DNA of 35,844 bases from JANMMJ01 sp031373255 (GCA_031373255.1 JANMMJ010000257.1:1-35844), one strand, 5' to 3'; shown: positions 1 to 9,023, counted from the first letter of the stretch. Translations and numbers: made by a program. Notes: generated by a model not told the origin, from the sequence alone.

Positions 1-56
1 TGTGCCGCCACATCTGCGAGCATCTGTTCGAAATCTTTGGAAGGAGATGACGCCAC
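1..56 (-). CDS. Possible 5' end of a polyprenyl/farnesyl diphosphate synthase gene (partial)
   Basis: On the minus strand a GTG at position 56 opens a frame of 18 codons that runs off the window edge, ending DFEQMLADVAA. An internal ATG at position 23 is an alternative start. The short peptide resembles the N-terminus of short-chain prenyl synthases, and in several Rhizobiales such a gene lies divergent from mtgA. This rests mainly on context: no catalytic DDxxD motif is inside the window and there is no strong Shine-Dalgarno. It could equally be non-coding. Confidence 0.25.
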   Translation of the reverse strand, partial: MASSPSKDFEQMLADVAA

Positions 57-96
57 GGGAAAAAACCTGTGCTAAGAGCCCGCTCTGTGTAGTGTC

Positions 97-852
97 ATGA
101 CAACGGAAACACAACCGATCCCGGCGGCACCCGACGTGTCCAAAACATCGCCCTGGAGCGAGTTCCGCAAGCGTTTGGGACCCTGGCCCCGGCGCCTTGC
201 AATCGCCGCCGCTGTCATGCTTGCCTGGCCGATCGTGATGACGCTGGTCTATGCCGTCGTACCGCCGCCCTTTTCCAATTTGCAGCTGTTGCGCGCCCTT
301 TCGGGTAACGGCATTGACCGCGATTGGGTCAGCCTCGACCAGATTGCCTCGTCGCTGCCGCGCGCCGTCATTGCCTCCGAAGACGCCCGCTTTTGCCAGC
401 ATTCGGGCGTCGACTGGATCGAATTCCAGGACGTCATCGATGAGGCCCTCGACGATGACGAGGAGCCCATTCGCGGCGCTTCCACGATTTCAATGCAGAC
501 CGCCAAGAACCTGTTCCTCTGGGATGGCCGCAGCATCATCAGGAAGGGCCTGGAGCTACCGCTGGCCTACTGGATGGATTTTGTCTGGTCGAAGCGCCGG
601 ATGATCGAGATTTATCTCAACAATGTCGAATGGGCCCCTGGTGTCTATGGCGCGGAAGCCGCGGCCCGGCATCATTTCAACAAGCCGGCCGCCAAGTTGA
701 CACGGCGCGAGTCGGCCCTGCTGGCGGCGGTGCTTCCCAATCCCATCAAGCGCAATGCCGGAAAGCCGTCCAAACGGGTCAATCGCAATGCCGCCCGCAT
801 CCAGGCGCGCATGGCGGCCATGGCGCCCTATCTCACTTGCCTCGGGCCCTAG
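97..852 (+). CDS. mtgA: Monofunctional peptidoglycan glycosyltransferase MtgA
   Basis: This 251-residue inner-membrane enzyme polymerises lipid II into glycan strands without a transpeptidase domain. Residues about 34-56 form one membrane anchor, followed by a periplasmic GT51 domain. Hallmark motifs are visible: ASEDARF with the expected catalytic Glu95, RGASTISMQTAKNLFLW at 126-142, and KRRMIEIYLN followed by VEWAPGVYG with the second conserved Glu171. The length fits the family (about 230-250). The ATG at 97 is the only start that keeps the basic cytoplasmic N-terminus, although no clear Shine-Dalgarno precedes it. rpmF follows 72 bp downstream on the same strand, a common pairing in Rhizobiales. 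Confidence 0.95.
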   Translation: MTTETQPIPAAPDVSKTSPWSEFRKRLGPWPRRLAIAAAVMLAWPIVMTLVYAVVPPPFSNLQLLRALSGNGIDRDWVSLDQIASSLPRAVIASEDARFCQHSGVDWIEFQDVIDEALDDDEEPIRGASTISMQTAKNLFLWDGRSIIRKGLELPLAYWMDFVWSKRRMIEIYLNNVEWAPGVYGAEAAARHHFNKPAAKLTRRESALLAAVLPNPIKRNAGKPSKRVNRNAARIQARMAAMAPYLTCLGP

Positions 853-924
853 CCTCGGTTATAAGCCCGCCATCGCGAGGGCGCCCCTGCAAGGTGTAGC
901 GCCCCTTATTTATGGAGTTTTCCC

Positions 925-1110
925 ATGGCCGTTCCAAAACGAAAGACTTCTCCCAGCCGCGCCGGCATGCGCCGTTCGGGTCACAAGATGGCCACCGTGA
1001 CCTGGATCGAGGACAAGAAATCGGGCGAACTGCGCCGCCCGCACCACATCGATCTGAAGACCGGCATGTACAAGGGCCGTCAGATCCTCGCGCCAAAAAC
1101 CGATATTTGA
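925..1110 (+). CDS. rpmF: 50S ribosomal protein L32
   Basis: A 61-residue basic protein that begins MAVPKRKTSPSRAGMRRSGH, the typical L32 N-terminus. It continues with the alphaproteobacterial form that ends in a segment with HHIDLKTGMYKGRQIL. It is a component of the large ribosomal subunit. The zinc-binding cysteines found in some L32 proteins are absent, as is usual in alphaproteobacteria. The ATG is preceded by GGAG about 7 bases upstream (in tatggagttttccc). It probably shares transcription with mtgA, and a hairpin follows at 1131-1154. Confidence 0.97.
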   Translation: MAVPKRKTSPSRAGMRRSGHKMATVTWIEDKKSGELRRPHHIDLKTGMYKGRQILAPKTDI

Positions 1111-1130
1111 ACGCATTTCGATGAATTGTG

Positions 1131-1154
1131 ACGGCCGGCACGAGTGGCGGCCGT
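1131..1154 (+). terminator. Hairpin downstream of rpmF
   Basis: A perfect 7-bp inverted repeat, ACGGCCG and CGGCCGT, encloses a 10-base loop 20 bp after the rpmF stop codon. No T-run follows, so it is either a weak or Rho-assisted terminator or a 3' stabilising hairpin. The remaining bases up to the next gene (1155-1230) show no other feature I recognise. Confidence 0.5.
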
Positions 1155-1237
1155 TGCCATTACACGATATTAACTACACCACTTAATGCGTTCCTAGCCG
1201 GGCTCGGCTACACTTCTCACCTACAGGTGGAGTGAGT

Positions 1238-2599
1238 GTGTTTATTCTCGTTAAGTGCGTAAGGTTCCTCCCGGAGCCCCTGCGAGGACATGTGCATGGC
1301 ATGCTCATGGGCTCGGGCGAACGCGCGAGCTCCGGCCGGGGCGCCATCACCGCCTTCCTCATCCGCATTCTATCAGCCGCCATTGCCTTTGGCAGCCAGG
1401 TGATCCTGGCGCGCTGGATGGGTTCCTTTGATTTCGGCCTGTTCACCTCGGCCTGGATCTGGATCACCGTCATTGGCACGCTCCTAACCTTCGGCTTCGC
1501 CACCTCGGTCATCCGTCTTCTCCCCGAGTATCGCGAACTCGAAAAGCCCGCACTGGCCAGGGGATTCCTTTTCAGCGGCAGGGTCCTCACAATTTCAGCC
1601 GGCGTGCTCGCCATGCTGGCGGGCTGGGCTCTCATCGCCGCTGGCGTGGTTCAGGGACCGCTGGTCCTGCCGCTGGCCCTCGTCCTCGCCGCCCTTCCGG
1701 CCTATGCCCTCACCGACTTCCAGGATGGCGTGGGCCGCGCGCAGGGCTGGATCGACCTGGCGCTTCTGCCGCCTTACGTGTTCCGCCCCATTCTGCTGTT
1801 CGTATTCATCGCCATCGTTGCGCTGCAGGGCCACGTCCATTCCGCAACGTCCGCGGCACTGGCGGCAATCGCCGCAACCTGGGTCACCGCCGCCATACAG
1901 TATTTCATGCAGAAATCCCGCATGGCCCAAGTCCTGCCAGAGGGACCAAAGGCCTTCACAATTCCCAGGTGGATATCGCTTTCCGTTCCCCTGCTGCTGC
2001 TCGACGGCTTCTCCCTGCTGATGCTCAATTTGGACATATTGCTGCTCAATCTTTACGTCACTCCCGATCAGGTCGGGATATACTTCGCCGCCATCCGCAC
2101 CATTTCACTCGTGAGTTTTGTCCATTTCTCAGTCGCCGCCGTTGCCATGCCCAAATTTGCGGCGCTCTACGCGACGGGCCGCAACGAGGATATTTTTCCC
2201 GCCCTGCGTGAAATGCAGAACTGGACCTTCTGGCCGTCGCTCTTTGGCGTTGCCGTTCTTCTGGGCCTTGGCTACCCGCTGCTCCGCCTGTTCGGGCCGG
2301 AATTCACCGTGGCCTATCCGATCATGTTCATTCTGGCACTCGGCCTCCTTGTCCGTGCCTTCGCCGGACCGGCCCAAAGCTTGCTTGTGGTCTCAGGTCG
2401 GCAATCGACGGCGGCGATAATTCTCATGCTTACCGTGATTTTGAACGCAGTCCTGAACATCGTTCTGATTCCCCTGTGGGGCATCTTCGGCGCGGCCGTC
2501 GCCACCACATCCGCATTTGCCTTTGAGGCCATCACCACCCTGCTCGTCACCAACCGGCATCTCGCGCGCACCAGGAAACCGGATCATGGTACAGCGTAG
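1238..2599 (+). CDS. Polysaccharide biosynthesis flippase (Wzx/MATE-like, multi-pass membrane protein)
   Basis: A protein of about 453 residues made almost entirely of hydrophobic helices, about a dozen by eye. Near the N-terminus, after a short amphipathic stretch, comes AITAFLIRILSAAIAFGSQV followed by ILARWMG. That is typical of lipopolysaccharide or exopolysaccharide lipid-linked repeat-unit flippases of the MVF/MATE superfamily. It probably moves an undecaprenyl-linked sugar unit across the inner membrane. The GTG at 1238 is preferred because AGGTGGAG ends five bases upstream. A GTG at 1232 overlaps that site, and ATG codons at 1301 and 1307 would remove a segment (RFLPEPLRGHVHGML) that looks conserved in rhizobial relatives. 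The 3' end overlaps the next gene by 14 bp, so the two are coupled. Confidence 0.85.
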   Translation: MFILVKCVRFLPEPLRGHVHGMLMGSGERASSGRGAITAFLIRILSAAIAFGSQVILARWMGSFDFGLFTSAWIWITVIGTLLTFGFATSVIRLLPEYRELEKPALARGFLFSGRVLTISAGVLAMLAGWALIAAGVVQGPLVLPLALVLAALPAYALTDFQDGVGRAQGWIDLALLPPYVFRPILLFVFIAIVALQGHVHSATSAALAAIAATWVTAAIQYFMQKSRMAQVLPEGPKAFTIPRWISLSVPLLLLDGFSLLMLNLDILLLNLYVTPDQVGIYFAAIRTISLVSFVHFSVAAVAMPKFAALYATGRNEDIFPALREMQNWTFWPSLFGVAVLLGLGYPLLRLFGPEFTVAYPIMFILALGLLVRAFAGPAQSLLVVSGRQSTAAIILMLTVILNAVLNIVLIPLWGIFGAAVATTSAFAFEAITTLLVTNRHLARTRKPDHGTA

Positions 2600-3692
2600 T
2601 CTCAGCGGCATGCACCCCATCGAAACGGCCAGGCTGGTCATCGCCAATGCCGAACCCCTGGTGCCGGCTCTTGGTGCTTCGGCATCCTGGCTCGATCCGC
2701 AGGACAAATACTTTGGAACCGAGCCTCAGCTCATTCACGTGAATAGTGAATTGACCGGCCGCTTCCCGGTCTGGCTCAGCAAATGGCGCTACGGTCTCCC
2801 GCTGCGGGTCCTGCTGTCGTGGCAGACCCCGCTGACTTTCGCCGGCACGCCCTATATTCGCGAAGACCATGTGGACGAGACGCTGGCCGCCTTCCTGACC
2901 CAGGACGGTCCATCGGCATTTCTTTTCAATGCCATCCCCGTATCTGGTCCATTTTGGGACAATCTTGTCCGTATGGCGGGCCAGTTGGATGCTCCTGTTC
3001 GGTTGGTGAGCGAATGGCAGCGTGCTGCTTTGCAGCCCACCGGATCATTCAACGACTGGTTCGAGAACAATTTCGAGCGCAAACGGCGCAAGGAATATCG
3101 CAGGCTCAGGGCGCGGCTGGCCGAAACCGGCGAGCTCGAATGCCTGCGGCTCACGCCGCAGGACAATGTGAATGGCTGGCTTGACCGGCTGCTTGACCTC
3201 GAAGCCAAGGGCTGGAAGGGCCGCACCGGCACCGCCGTGGCCGCCGACGAGGCAACCGTGAACTGTCTGCGCGAAAGCCTTCAGAGCCTCCAGATACAGG
3301 GGAATTTGCGCTTCTGGAACCTGGCGCTTGATGGCCGCCCGCTGGCCATGATGTTCGCCATGGTCGAAGGCTCGCATGCCTGGCTCGGCAAGATTGCCTT
3401 TGATGAGGAATTCGCCAAGTACTCTCCAGGCGTTCTTTTGGTTTTGGATGCGACCGAAGACCTGTTTGCCGATCCAGCCATCAAGCTTGTCGATTCATGC
3501 GCCATACCCGGCCATCCCATGATTGACCATATCTGGCGCGACCGTCTGCATCTTGGCGATGTGCTGATTGGCCGGCCTGGCATGTCGCCTGCACAATTCA
3601 GGGCAATCGCTTTTGCCGAAAATCTGCGCCGCACCGGGCGCGAGAAACTGAAAGACCTTTACTACCGCGTGAAACAGAGGCACCGATCATGA
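2586..3692 (+). CDS. GNAT-type acyltransferase (CelD/BcsL-like, Acetyltransf_6)
   Basis: A 368-residue soluble protein. The C-terminal half has the pattern of the CelD/BcsL family: a basic helix rich in KRRKEYRRLRARL, a segment DLEAKGWKGRTGTA, then FWNLALDGRPLAMMFAM and AWLGKIAFDEEFAKYSPGV. These proteins are linked to cellulose and exopolysaccharide loci and are thought to acylate sugars or carriers, but no substrate is visible here. The ATG at 2586 lies inside the end of the flippase gene, and the stop overlaps the start of the next gene as ATGA, so flippase, acyltransferase and the JmjC/cupin-like protein form one translationally coupled operon. Confidence 0.75.
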   Translation: MVQRSLSGMHPIETARLVIANAEPLVPALGASASWLDPQDKYFGTEPQLIHVNSELTGRFPVWLSKWRYGLPLRVLLSWQTPLTFAGTPYIREDHVDETLAAFLTQDGPSAFLFNAIPVSGPFWDNLVRMAGQLDAPVRLVSEWQRAALQPTGSFNDWFENNFERKRRKEYRRLRARLAETGELECLRLTPQDNVNGWLDRLLDLEAKGWKGRTGTAVAADEATVNCLRESLQSLQIQGNLRFWNLALDGRPLAMMFAMVEGSHAWLGKIAFDEEFAKYSPGVLLVLDATEDLFADPAIKLVDSCAIPGHPMIDHIWRDRLHLGDVLIGRPGMSPAQFRAIAFAENLRRTGREKLKDLYYRVKQRHRS

Positions 3693-4618
3693 GTACCGTA
3701 ACCGTTGACCCCGATATTGCCCGTGAGAAATTCCTCAAGCGCCCCTTCACCCTGAAGCATGCGCTGGCGGATCATCCGCTGTTCACGTTGCAGCGCTTGG
3801 TCGAGCTTGCCCAGTCCCTGCCGCGCGACCGCATTGAATACAATTCCGGAAAAGTTGCACCGGGCACCAAGCCCGAGGACGTGCCCAAGATCGACCTGCC
3901 CGCCGAAGACGTCATTCGCCGCATCGAAACCGCGTCTGCCTGGATGGTCATCAAATTCGTCAACGAAGACGCCGCCTACAACGAGTTGCTCAAGGCTTTT
4001 GTCGAAGAGGCCAACCGCGCTTCCGGCATGAAACCGGGCGACTACTCGGATTTGCAGGGCTTCATCTTTGTTTCATCGGCCAACTCGACGACGCCTTTTC
4101 ATCTCGATGCCGAAGAAAACATCCTCATCCAGATCAGGGGCGACAAGTTCGTCCACATCTTCGACAACCATGACCGCAGCCTGATTTCGGAAGAAGCCAT
4201 GGAGATTTCTCCTTCCAAGCACCGCAATCAGCACTATGACCAGTCATTCGAAGAGCGTGCCGAAGTGTTTGCGCTCAAGCCGGGCGAAGCCGTTCATATT
4301 CCCTATATGGCGCCGCATTGGGTGCGCACCGGCGGCAACTATTCCATTTCCATGGCCATGACCTGGAAAACGCCGGAAGTGCTGCGTCTCAACAAGATCA
4401 GGCTGATGAACGGAACCCTTCGCCACTATGGCCTGGCCCAGAAGCCCCCCGGCCAGAAACCCGTTCTCGATGCGGCCAAGGTGACCTTACATGACACGGC
4501 TCGCGCCGTGATTGACCCGCTGCGCAAATCCGAAACCATTCGCCGCGTGCTGCGCAGCGCGATTTACGGCAAGAAGGCCAACTATTACCTGGAAACCGGC
4601 AAGAAGACGGGGATGTAG
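3689..4618 (+). CDS. JmjC/cupin-like protein, putative Fe(II)/2-oxoglutarate-type oxygenase
   Basis: A 309-residue soluble protein with a cupin-like core. The segment TPFHLDAEENILIQIRGDKF supplies an HxD pair (His138, Asp140) and a basic residue (Lys153). Downstream, GEAVHIPYMAPHWV supplies His210 (or His203) as the distal ligand. This spacing matches the metal triad of JmjC/cupin-8 oxygenases. The N-terminal 80 residues contain no domain I recognise. Its place at the end of a flippase/acyltransferase operon suggests it modifies a polysaccharide, lipid carrier or associated protein, but the substrate is unknown. It ends six bases before the convergent ribokinase gene, with no obvious terminator between them. 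Confidence 0.7.
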   Translation: MSTVTVDPDIAREKFLKRPFTLKHALADHPLFTLQRLVELAQSLPRDRIEYNSGKVAPGTKPEDVPKIDLPAEDVIRRIETASAWMVIKFVNEDAAYNELLKAFVEEANRASGMKPGDYSDLQGFIFVSSANSTTPFHLDAEENILIQIRGDKFVHIFDNHDRSLISEEAMEISPSKHRNQHYDQSFEERAEVFALKPGEAVHIPYMAPHWVRTGGNYSISMAMTWKTPEVLRLNKIRLMNGTLRHYGLAQKPPGQKPVLDAAKVTLHDTARAVIDPLRKSETIRRVLRSAIYGKKANYYLETGKKTGM

Positions 4619-4624
4619 GCTCGT

Positions 4625-5542
4625 TCAGGCGCGCAGCAGCTTTTCGACTTCGGAAAACAGAGGCGCGGCCGCGGCGGCACCTTTCTTGGTGGTCGATAGC
4701 GCACCGCACGCCGCGGCAAAGCGCACGGCTTGCTGTAAGGGCATATCCTGCTCGAGCGCATAGGCAAGACCGCCGTTGAATGAATCGCCTGCCGCTACGG
4801 TATCGATCGGGGTCACCTTGAACGGCGGAATGAAGCCTTCCCACGAAAGCCCCCTGACGCACACGCCCTTTGCCCCAAGCTTGACGATGGCGATCTTGAC
4901 GCCCATCGCGTTGAGTTCCGCTGCTGCCTTGAGCCCCTCTTCCTTGTTCTGCGGCTGCCATCCGACCAGCGATCCGGTCTCAAGCTCATTCGGCGTCAGC
5001 ACATCGACGGCATCATAGACCTCGCGGGGATAGGGCTTCTTCGGCGCTGGCGCCGGATCGAGAATAACGGTGGCACCGCCCGCCTTGGCCACGCGCGCTG
5101 CCGCCAGCGATGCAGCGAACGGCACTTCCATCTGCAACAGCAAGATCTTTGCATTTTCAAGCGCCGTCTTGCTGCGCGCCACATCGGTTTCATCGAGAGT
5201 CATGTTGCTGCCGCCAATCAGCGAGATGGCGTTTTCACCGTCGGCGCCGACATTGATGAGCGCTAGGCCGGTCGAGCCGTTGGGATCGCGCAGCACCAGG
5301 TCTGTGGTCACACCGTAAGAAGCAATTTCGTTGATGGCGGTATCGCCAAAAATATCCGGCCCGATGCGGCAAACGAATTTCACGTCGCTGCCCAGCTTCC
5401 GCACCGCGACCGCCTGGTTGGCGCCCTTGCCCCCCAGCCCGATCTTGTAACCCGAACCGTGCAGCGTTTCTCCGGGCTTCGGCAGGCGGTCAAGATAGGC
5501 GTTCACGTCAGTATTGATCGACCCAAAGACAGCGACTGTCAT
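4625..5542 (-). CDS. rbsK: Ribokinase (PfkB family)
   Basis: A 305-residue cytosolic kinase expected to phosphorylate ribose at O5 with ATP. N-terminal FGSINTDVNAYLDRLPKPGE and GGKGANQAVAVRKLG are the first PfkB signature and the sugar-binding region. The C-terminal DTVAAGDSFNGGLAYAL is the second PfkB signature carrying the catalytic Asp. The ATG at 5542 has GGAAGG upstream and gives the usual length. A longer open frame to 5674 adds a sequence unlike the family. It follows the export lipoprotein gene by 35 bp on the same strand and may be cotranscribed with it. No ribose transporter is nearby, so the physiological substrate could be another pentose or nucleoside-derived sugar. Confidence 0.9.
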   Translation of the reverse strand: MTVAVFGSINTDVNAYLDRLPKPGETLHGSGYKIGLGGKGANQAVAVRKLGSDVKFVCRIGPDIFGDTAINEIASYGVTTDLVLRDPNGSTGLALINVGADGENAISLIGGSNMTLDETDVARSKTALENAKILLLQMEVPFAASLAAARVAKAGGATVILDPAPAPKKPYPREVYDAVDVLTPNELETGSLVGWQPQNKEEGLKAAAELNAMGVKIAIVKLGAKGVCVRGLSWEGFIPPFKVTPIDTVAAGDSFNGGLAYALEQDMPLQQAVRFAAACGALSTTKKGAAAAAPLFSEVEKLLRA

Positions 5543-5577
5543 GGCAAAGCCTTCCCGAACAATGACGATATATAGTG

Positions 5578-6708
5578 CTACGGCTCGCCGAGAGTGTCGA
5601 GACTGACCGTGGTTTGGGCCGTGCCCCTGACTGTTGCGATCGTCTGGGCAATGGGTGCCAGCGTCCTCAGCCATTCGACCGTCGGCGCATTGGTCACATA
5701 GATCGTGTCATCTGGCTCAATCGCAAATGCCTGGGCGATGAACATCGTTTCGGGCTTCGACATGTCGAATTTGAAGATCACCGAATCTGCTAGCCAGTTG
5801 CCCTGGCCGTTCTTGCGGGCGTGGTCTTCACGCAGCCGGAAAACAAAAACCCCGCTGTTGTTCGCCGTGGTGTTCGACAGGCCACCGACCTGCGACAGCG
5901 CGTCGAGCAGGGTCGGATCGAGTTTCGAGAATTGCACCTGGCCGGTCTTCGTGACCGCACCCAGCGCATTGAAGACCTTGAGATTGGCTTCCAGCGTGAC
6001 TTCATCGCCGGGAGACAGCACCGCGTTGCGCCCGCCCTGCACCAGCGAGAGCGGCACCCGCGCCACCTTTTTGCCGCGCCGCACCACCACATCGACCAGA
6101 TGTGGTTCGCGCGTCGATCCGCCAGCTTTGCTGACGGCATCGAGCAGCGTCATAGGCCCTTCGAGCATTGAGAACCGGCCCGGACTTTTCACTTCGCCGC
6201 TCACCAGGATGGAACTGCCCCGGTTCGCCACCAGTTCGACATAGACCTGCGGCTCGAATGTCACGCCAACCAGACGCGACCTGATCCGGTCTTCGACCTT
6301 CGATGGATCGAGGCCCGCGACCTGGACTTTTCCGGCATAGGGCAGCGAGATATTCCCCTTGTGATCGACCCGCACATTGTCGAACGAGGTACCGCCTGTA
6401 GCCAGCGGCGCGAACAATCCCCCGTCCTTGCTTTCGGCGATGCGAACCTTGATCAGGTCGCCCGAGGCCAACCGGATCTCCGGCGCCGCAGGCAGGCCGC
6501 CGGTTCCGCCCTGGTCGCTGCGGTGCACGACGGCGTAGTCCCGGACGTTTTCCGCCGTCATCTCGATGAGGGTGAAGCCGGCAAGATCGGCGGAATTTTC
6601 ATTGAGCAAGGCGGCGGCAGGACCGGAACGGGGAATACCCTGGCAACCCGCCAGCAACACCGAAGCAAAACCTGCGACGACAAAAGCCTGCAGCGCCTGG
6701 CGAATCAT
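5578..6708 (-). CDS. Polysaccharide export outer-membrane lipoprotein (Wza/KpsD-like)
   Basis: A 376-residue periplasmic/outer-membrane protein. The N-terminus has a lipoprotein signal ending LLAG-Cys22. A Poly_export domain follows (LASGDLIKVRIAESKDGG to FEPQVYVELV, about residues 75-165), then one or two SLBB-type domains (SILVSGEVKSPGRFSMLEGP, then ALGAVTKTGQVQFSK). It should form the outer channel through which capsule or exopolysaccharide leaves the cell. The start at 6708 is chosen over 6723 because a G-rich Shine-Dalgarno (GGGGGG) lies seven bases upstream. Partner Wzc-like copolymerase genes are not in the window. Confidence 0.9.
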   Translation of the reverse strand: MIRQALQAFVVAGFASVLLAGCQGIPRSGPAAALLNENSADLAGFTLIEMTAENVRDYAVVHRSDQGGTGGLPAAPEIRLASGDLIKVRIAESKDGGLFAPLATGGTSFDNVRVDHKGNISLPYAGKVQVAGLDPSKVEDRIRSRLVGVTFEPQVYVELVANRGSSILVSGEVKSPGRFSMLEGPMTLLDAVSKAGGSTREPHLVDVVVRRGKKVARVPLSLVQGGRNAVLSPGDEVTLEANLKVFNALGAVTKTGQVQFSKLDPTLLDALSQVGGLSNTTANNSGVFVFRLREDHARKNGQGNWLADSVIFKFDMSKPETMFIAQAFAIEPDDTIYVTNAPTVEWLRTLAPIAQTIATVRGTAQTTVSLDTLGEP

Positions 6709-6932
6709 GCGTTCGCCCCCCATTCAACGCCAGAACCCATTCCCACTCCTTGTCGCACAGCGGTCAGATCCAATCTACAAGGACCCGAGCCTCCACCCGC
6801 GCGATCAATACCGCCTCTGGTATTTCACCATCAAACAACGACTGCAAACATAACCCCTAATTCGGCCAAAATACAGGCAAATGCTCTAACATCGCATGAA
6901 AGCCCGGATGGCCGTGATGTAATTGCCGCAGA
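6709..6932. other. Intergenic region upstream of the export lipoprotein gene
   Basis: About 220 bp between the start of the export gene and the stop of the upstream glycosyltransferase gene. No credible coding frame covers it. It is more AT-rich toward 6840-6900 and could hold the promoter of the export gene and rbsK, but I see no convincing -35/-10 pair, hairpin or repeat. Confidence 0.4.
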
Positions 6933-7985
6933 TTAGTTGTTAATCGCCAGTTGCTGCCGCCAGAACATTGCAGTCCGCGAAGTATCTCCAAGTAACAGTG
7001 ACGTCATGGCAGCCTCTTGCGCCATATGCCGCACATCCGAAAGCCGCTGGATAAGGTCGGAAAGCGCCCCATACCAGCTGCCGGGATCGTTGCTGACCAG
7101 AATTCCGGTCTTCTCATGTGCGACGAGCGATGAGAATGGCGCCTGGTTGGAATAGACCCCCGTTGCCCCGTAAGCTGCATGGTCATGAAACCGGCTGATC
7201 GAGCGCGACTGGTTGAACGCCGTATCCCGCGACGGCGCAATGCCAATATGGAACCGGTTGCTGCGCACGAATTGCCGATAGGCATCCCATGGCATCGGCG
7301 CGAAATTACGCACATTCGGCAATTTGTGAAGTGAATCAGGGGCATATTGCCCCAGGAACATCGTCAGGTTGATCGCCGGATTGTCCGCCAGCAGCGCCAC
7401 CAGGGCAGGTTCGATCATTTGCAAATCTGCGAGATGCGAGCGGCTCGCCGCAAACACCAGGCTGATCGGTTTTTCGCCTTCAAAATGTTCAAGCGAAGCC
7501 ACGTCATGGCATTGTGCCGGATCGAGCCTATGGCAGGTCTTGTCCGGGAAATGGCTGAGAACCTTGTCGGATGGCGAAACCACATCGGTGGCAAGGTCGA
7601 GGATTCGCGGCAGCACACGCTCCCGGTAGACCAGGAGCCGGCGCCGATAATCGGTCGGCAGGCCGTCCCCATCGCCGAGGCAATGGAGGTTGTCGTCGAT
7701 CACATAAAACAGCCGCTCGAATTGGCGGCGTTCAAGGAAATTCAGGGTTTCGGGGGAGGCGTAGCGAACGATGACAGCGGCATTGCCGCAGACGAAAACG
7801 GTGGGAGATACCCGGCGGATCGGTTTTGTATCCGCCCCCAGTCTGTCGCCTATGAGTTCTCGCAAAGCCCCGGAAAAATAGATGGATACGGTTGGAATAT
7901 CGCGTTCGCGGCGCAGGTCGAACGCTTTTCGAAGCCCCCGGGCGACGACAGGTCCGCTCCCTTTGACGACATCAAGCCAAGCCAT
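6933..7985 (-). CDS. Glycosyltransferase-like protein of the polysaccharide locus
   Basis: A 350-residue soluble protein with the overall pattern of a GT-B glycosyltransferase. Its middle part has alternating strands and helices (ISLVFAASRSHLADLQMIEP, INLTMFLGQYAPDSL). The C-terminal part has FHIGIAPSRDTAFNQSRSISR followed by HDHAAYGATGVYSNQAPF, which recalls the nucleotide-sugar donor loop of GT1/GT4 enzymes. No exact family signature can be claimed. The ATG at 7985 is the first in frame; a TTG at 8045 would add 20 residues unlike a typical start. It lies between the export gene and the rhamnose genes on the same strand, so it probably adds a sugar, possibly rhamnose, to the polysaccharide. 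The 148 bp upstream (7986-8133) hold nothing else recognisable. Confidence 0.6.
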   Translation of the reverse strand: MAWLDVVKGSGPVVARGLRKAFDLRRERDIPTVSIYFSGALRELIGDRLGADTKPIRRVSPTVFVCGNAAVIVRYASPETLNFLERRQFERLFYVIDDNLHCLGDGDGLPTDYRRRLLVYRERVLPRILDLATDVVSPSDKVLSHFPDKTCHRLDPAQCHDVASLEHFEGEKPISLVFAASRSHLADLQMIEPALVALLADNPAINLTMFLGQYAPDSLHKLPNVRNFAPMPWDAYRQFVRSNRFHIGIAPSRDTAFNQSRSISRFHDHAAYGATGVYSNQAPFSSLVAHEKTGILVSNDPGSWYGALSDLIQRLSDVRHMAQEAAMTSLLLGDTSRTAMFWRQQLAINN

Positions 7986-8133
7986 ACTAAGATTTACCCC
8001 AACTTCCCCTATTAACCAGCACAATGAACTGCTTTGAGAATCCAATCAAGAAATCTTCAGAGCCAAACTGGCGCAATTCGTGGCTGATTCGCTATTCCGA
8101 CAATTCTATTGAATAAGGGCTAATAAATTCTTT

Positions 8134-9021
8134 TCAGGCTGTGTGATTTTGCAACAGTTGGCCGACGCAGGCAGCGCTCGACTCCTGCCAATGTGGCAAA
8201 CCCCGGCCGAAATCATGAGCGAACTTGCCGCAGTTGAGGCGCGAGTTGACAGGGCGCTTCGCAGGGGTCGGATATTCGGCGGTGGAAATCGGCAGAACCT
8301 CTGCCGTTGGCCCACCCAGTTTCCCGCTGACTTCCAGAATGTGCCGCGCGAATGCGCACCAGGTGCTGTCGCCGGTGCCTGCCACATGATAGATGCCGGA
8401 CAGGTGCGCATCGGCCAGCATGGCCTCCGCCACCACGATGATCGCCTCAGCAAGGTCGAGTGCGCTGGTCGGGTTTCCCGACTGGTCCGCGACGACCCTG
8501 ATCTGATCCTGTGTTGCCGCAAGGCGCAGCATGGTCTTCACGAAATTGGCGCCGAATGGACTGTAGACCCAGGCCGTTCGCAAGATCGCATGGCGTGGTT
8601 GCGCCGCCAGCACGGCCTTCTCGCCTGCGAGCTTCGAGCGCCCATAAACCCCTTGCGGTCCCGTTTCGTCTTCCTCGCTGTAAGGCGTTGGCTTGTCGCC
8701 GGGAAAGACATAATCGGTCGAGATATGGATCAGCGGCACGCCGAGCCCTGCCGATGCTTCGGCAATCGCATCGGCACCGGCGGCATTGACGGCAAAGGCC
8801 AGAGCTTCTTCTTTTTCAGCCCGGTCCACCGCCGTATAGGCGGCGGCATTCACCACCGCATCGGGCCGATGCCGCGACAGCACACTCTTCACATCGCCGG
8901 GCGAAGCGAGATCAAGTTCAGGCCGGCCAACCGCAATGATGGAATGACCATTCCCTGAGGCCCCCTTCGCCTTAAGGCTTTCAACCACCTGGCCACGCAG
9001 GCCTGTGACCAGCAGGCGCAA
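8134..9021 (-). CDS. rfbD: dTDP-4-dehydrorhamnose reductase
   Basis: The last step of dTDP-L-rhamnose synthesis: NADPH-dependent reduction of dTDP-4-dehydro-L-rhamnose. Near the N-terminus LLVTGLRGQV forms the nucleotide-binding loop. Other motifs are DAVVNAAAYTAVDRAE, HISTDYVFPGDKPTPYSEED, and the YGRSKLAGE active-site YxxxK. The ORF can extend to 9105, but that adds residues unlike the family. A TTG at 9021, two bases past the rfbB stop, gives 295 residues, the normal length. It is the last gene of the rfbACBD operon. Confidence 0.93.
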   Translation of the reverse strand: MRLLVTGLRGQVVESLKAKGASGNGHSIIAVGRPELDLASPGDVKSVLSRHRPDAVVNAAAYTAVDRAEKEEALAFAVNAAGADAIAEASAGLGVPLIHISTDYVFPGDKPTPYSEEDETGPQGVYGRSKLAGEKAVLAAQPRHAILRTAWVYSPFGANFVKTMLRLAATQDQIRVVADQSGNPTSALDLAEAIIVVAEAMLADAHLSGIYHVAGTGDSTWCAFARHILEVSGKLGGPTAEVLPISTAEYPTPAKRPVNSRLNCGKFAHDFGRGLPHWQESSAACVGQLLQNHTA

Positions 9022-9023
9022 GG

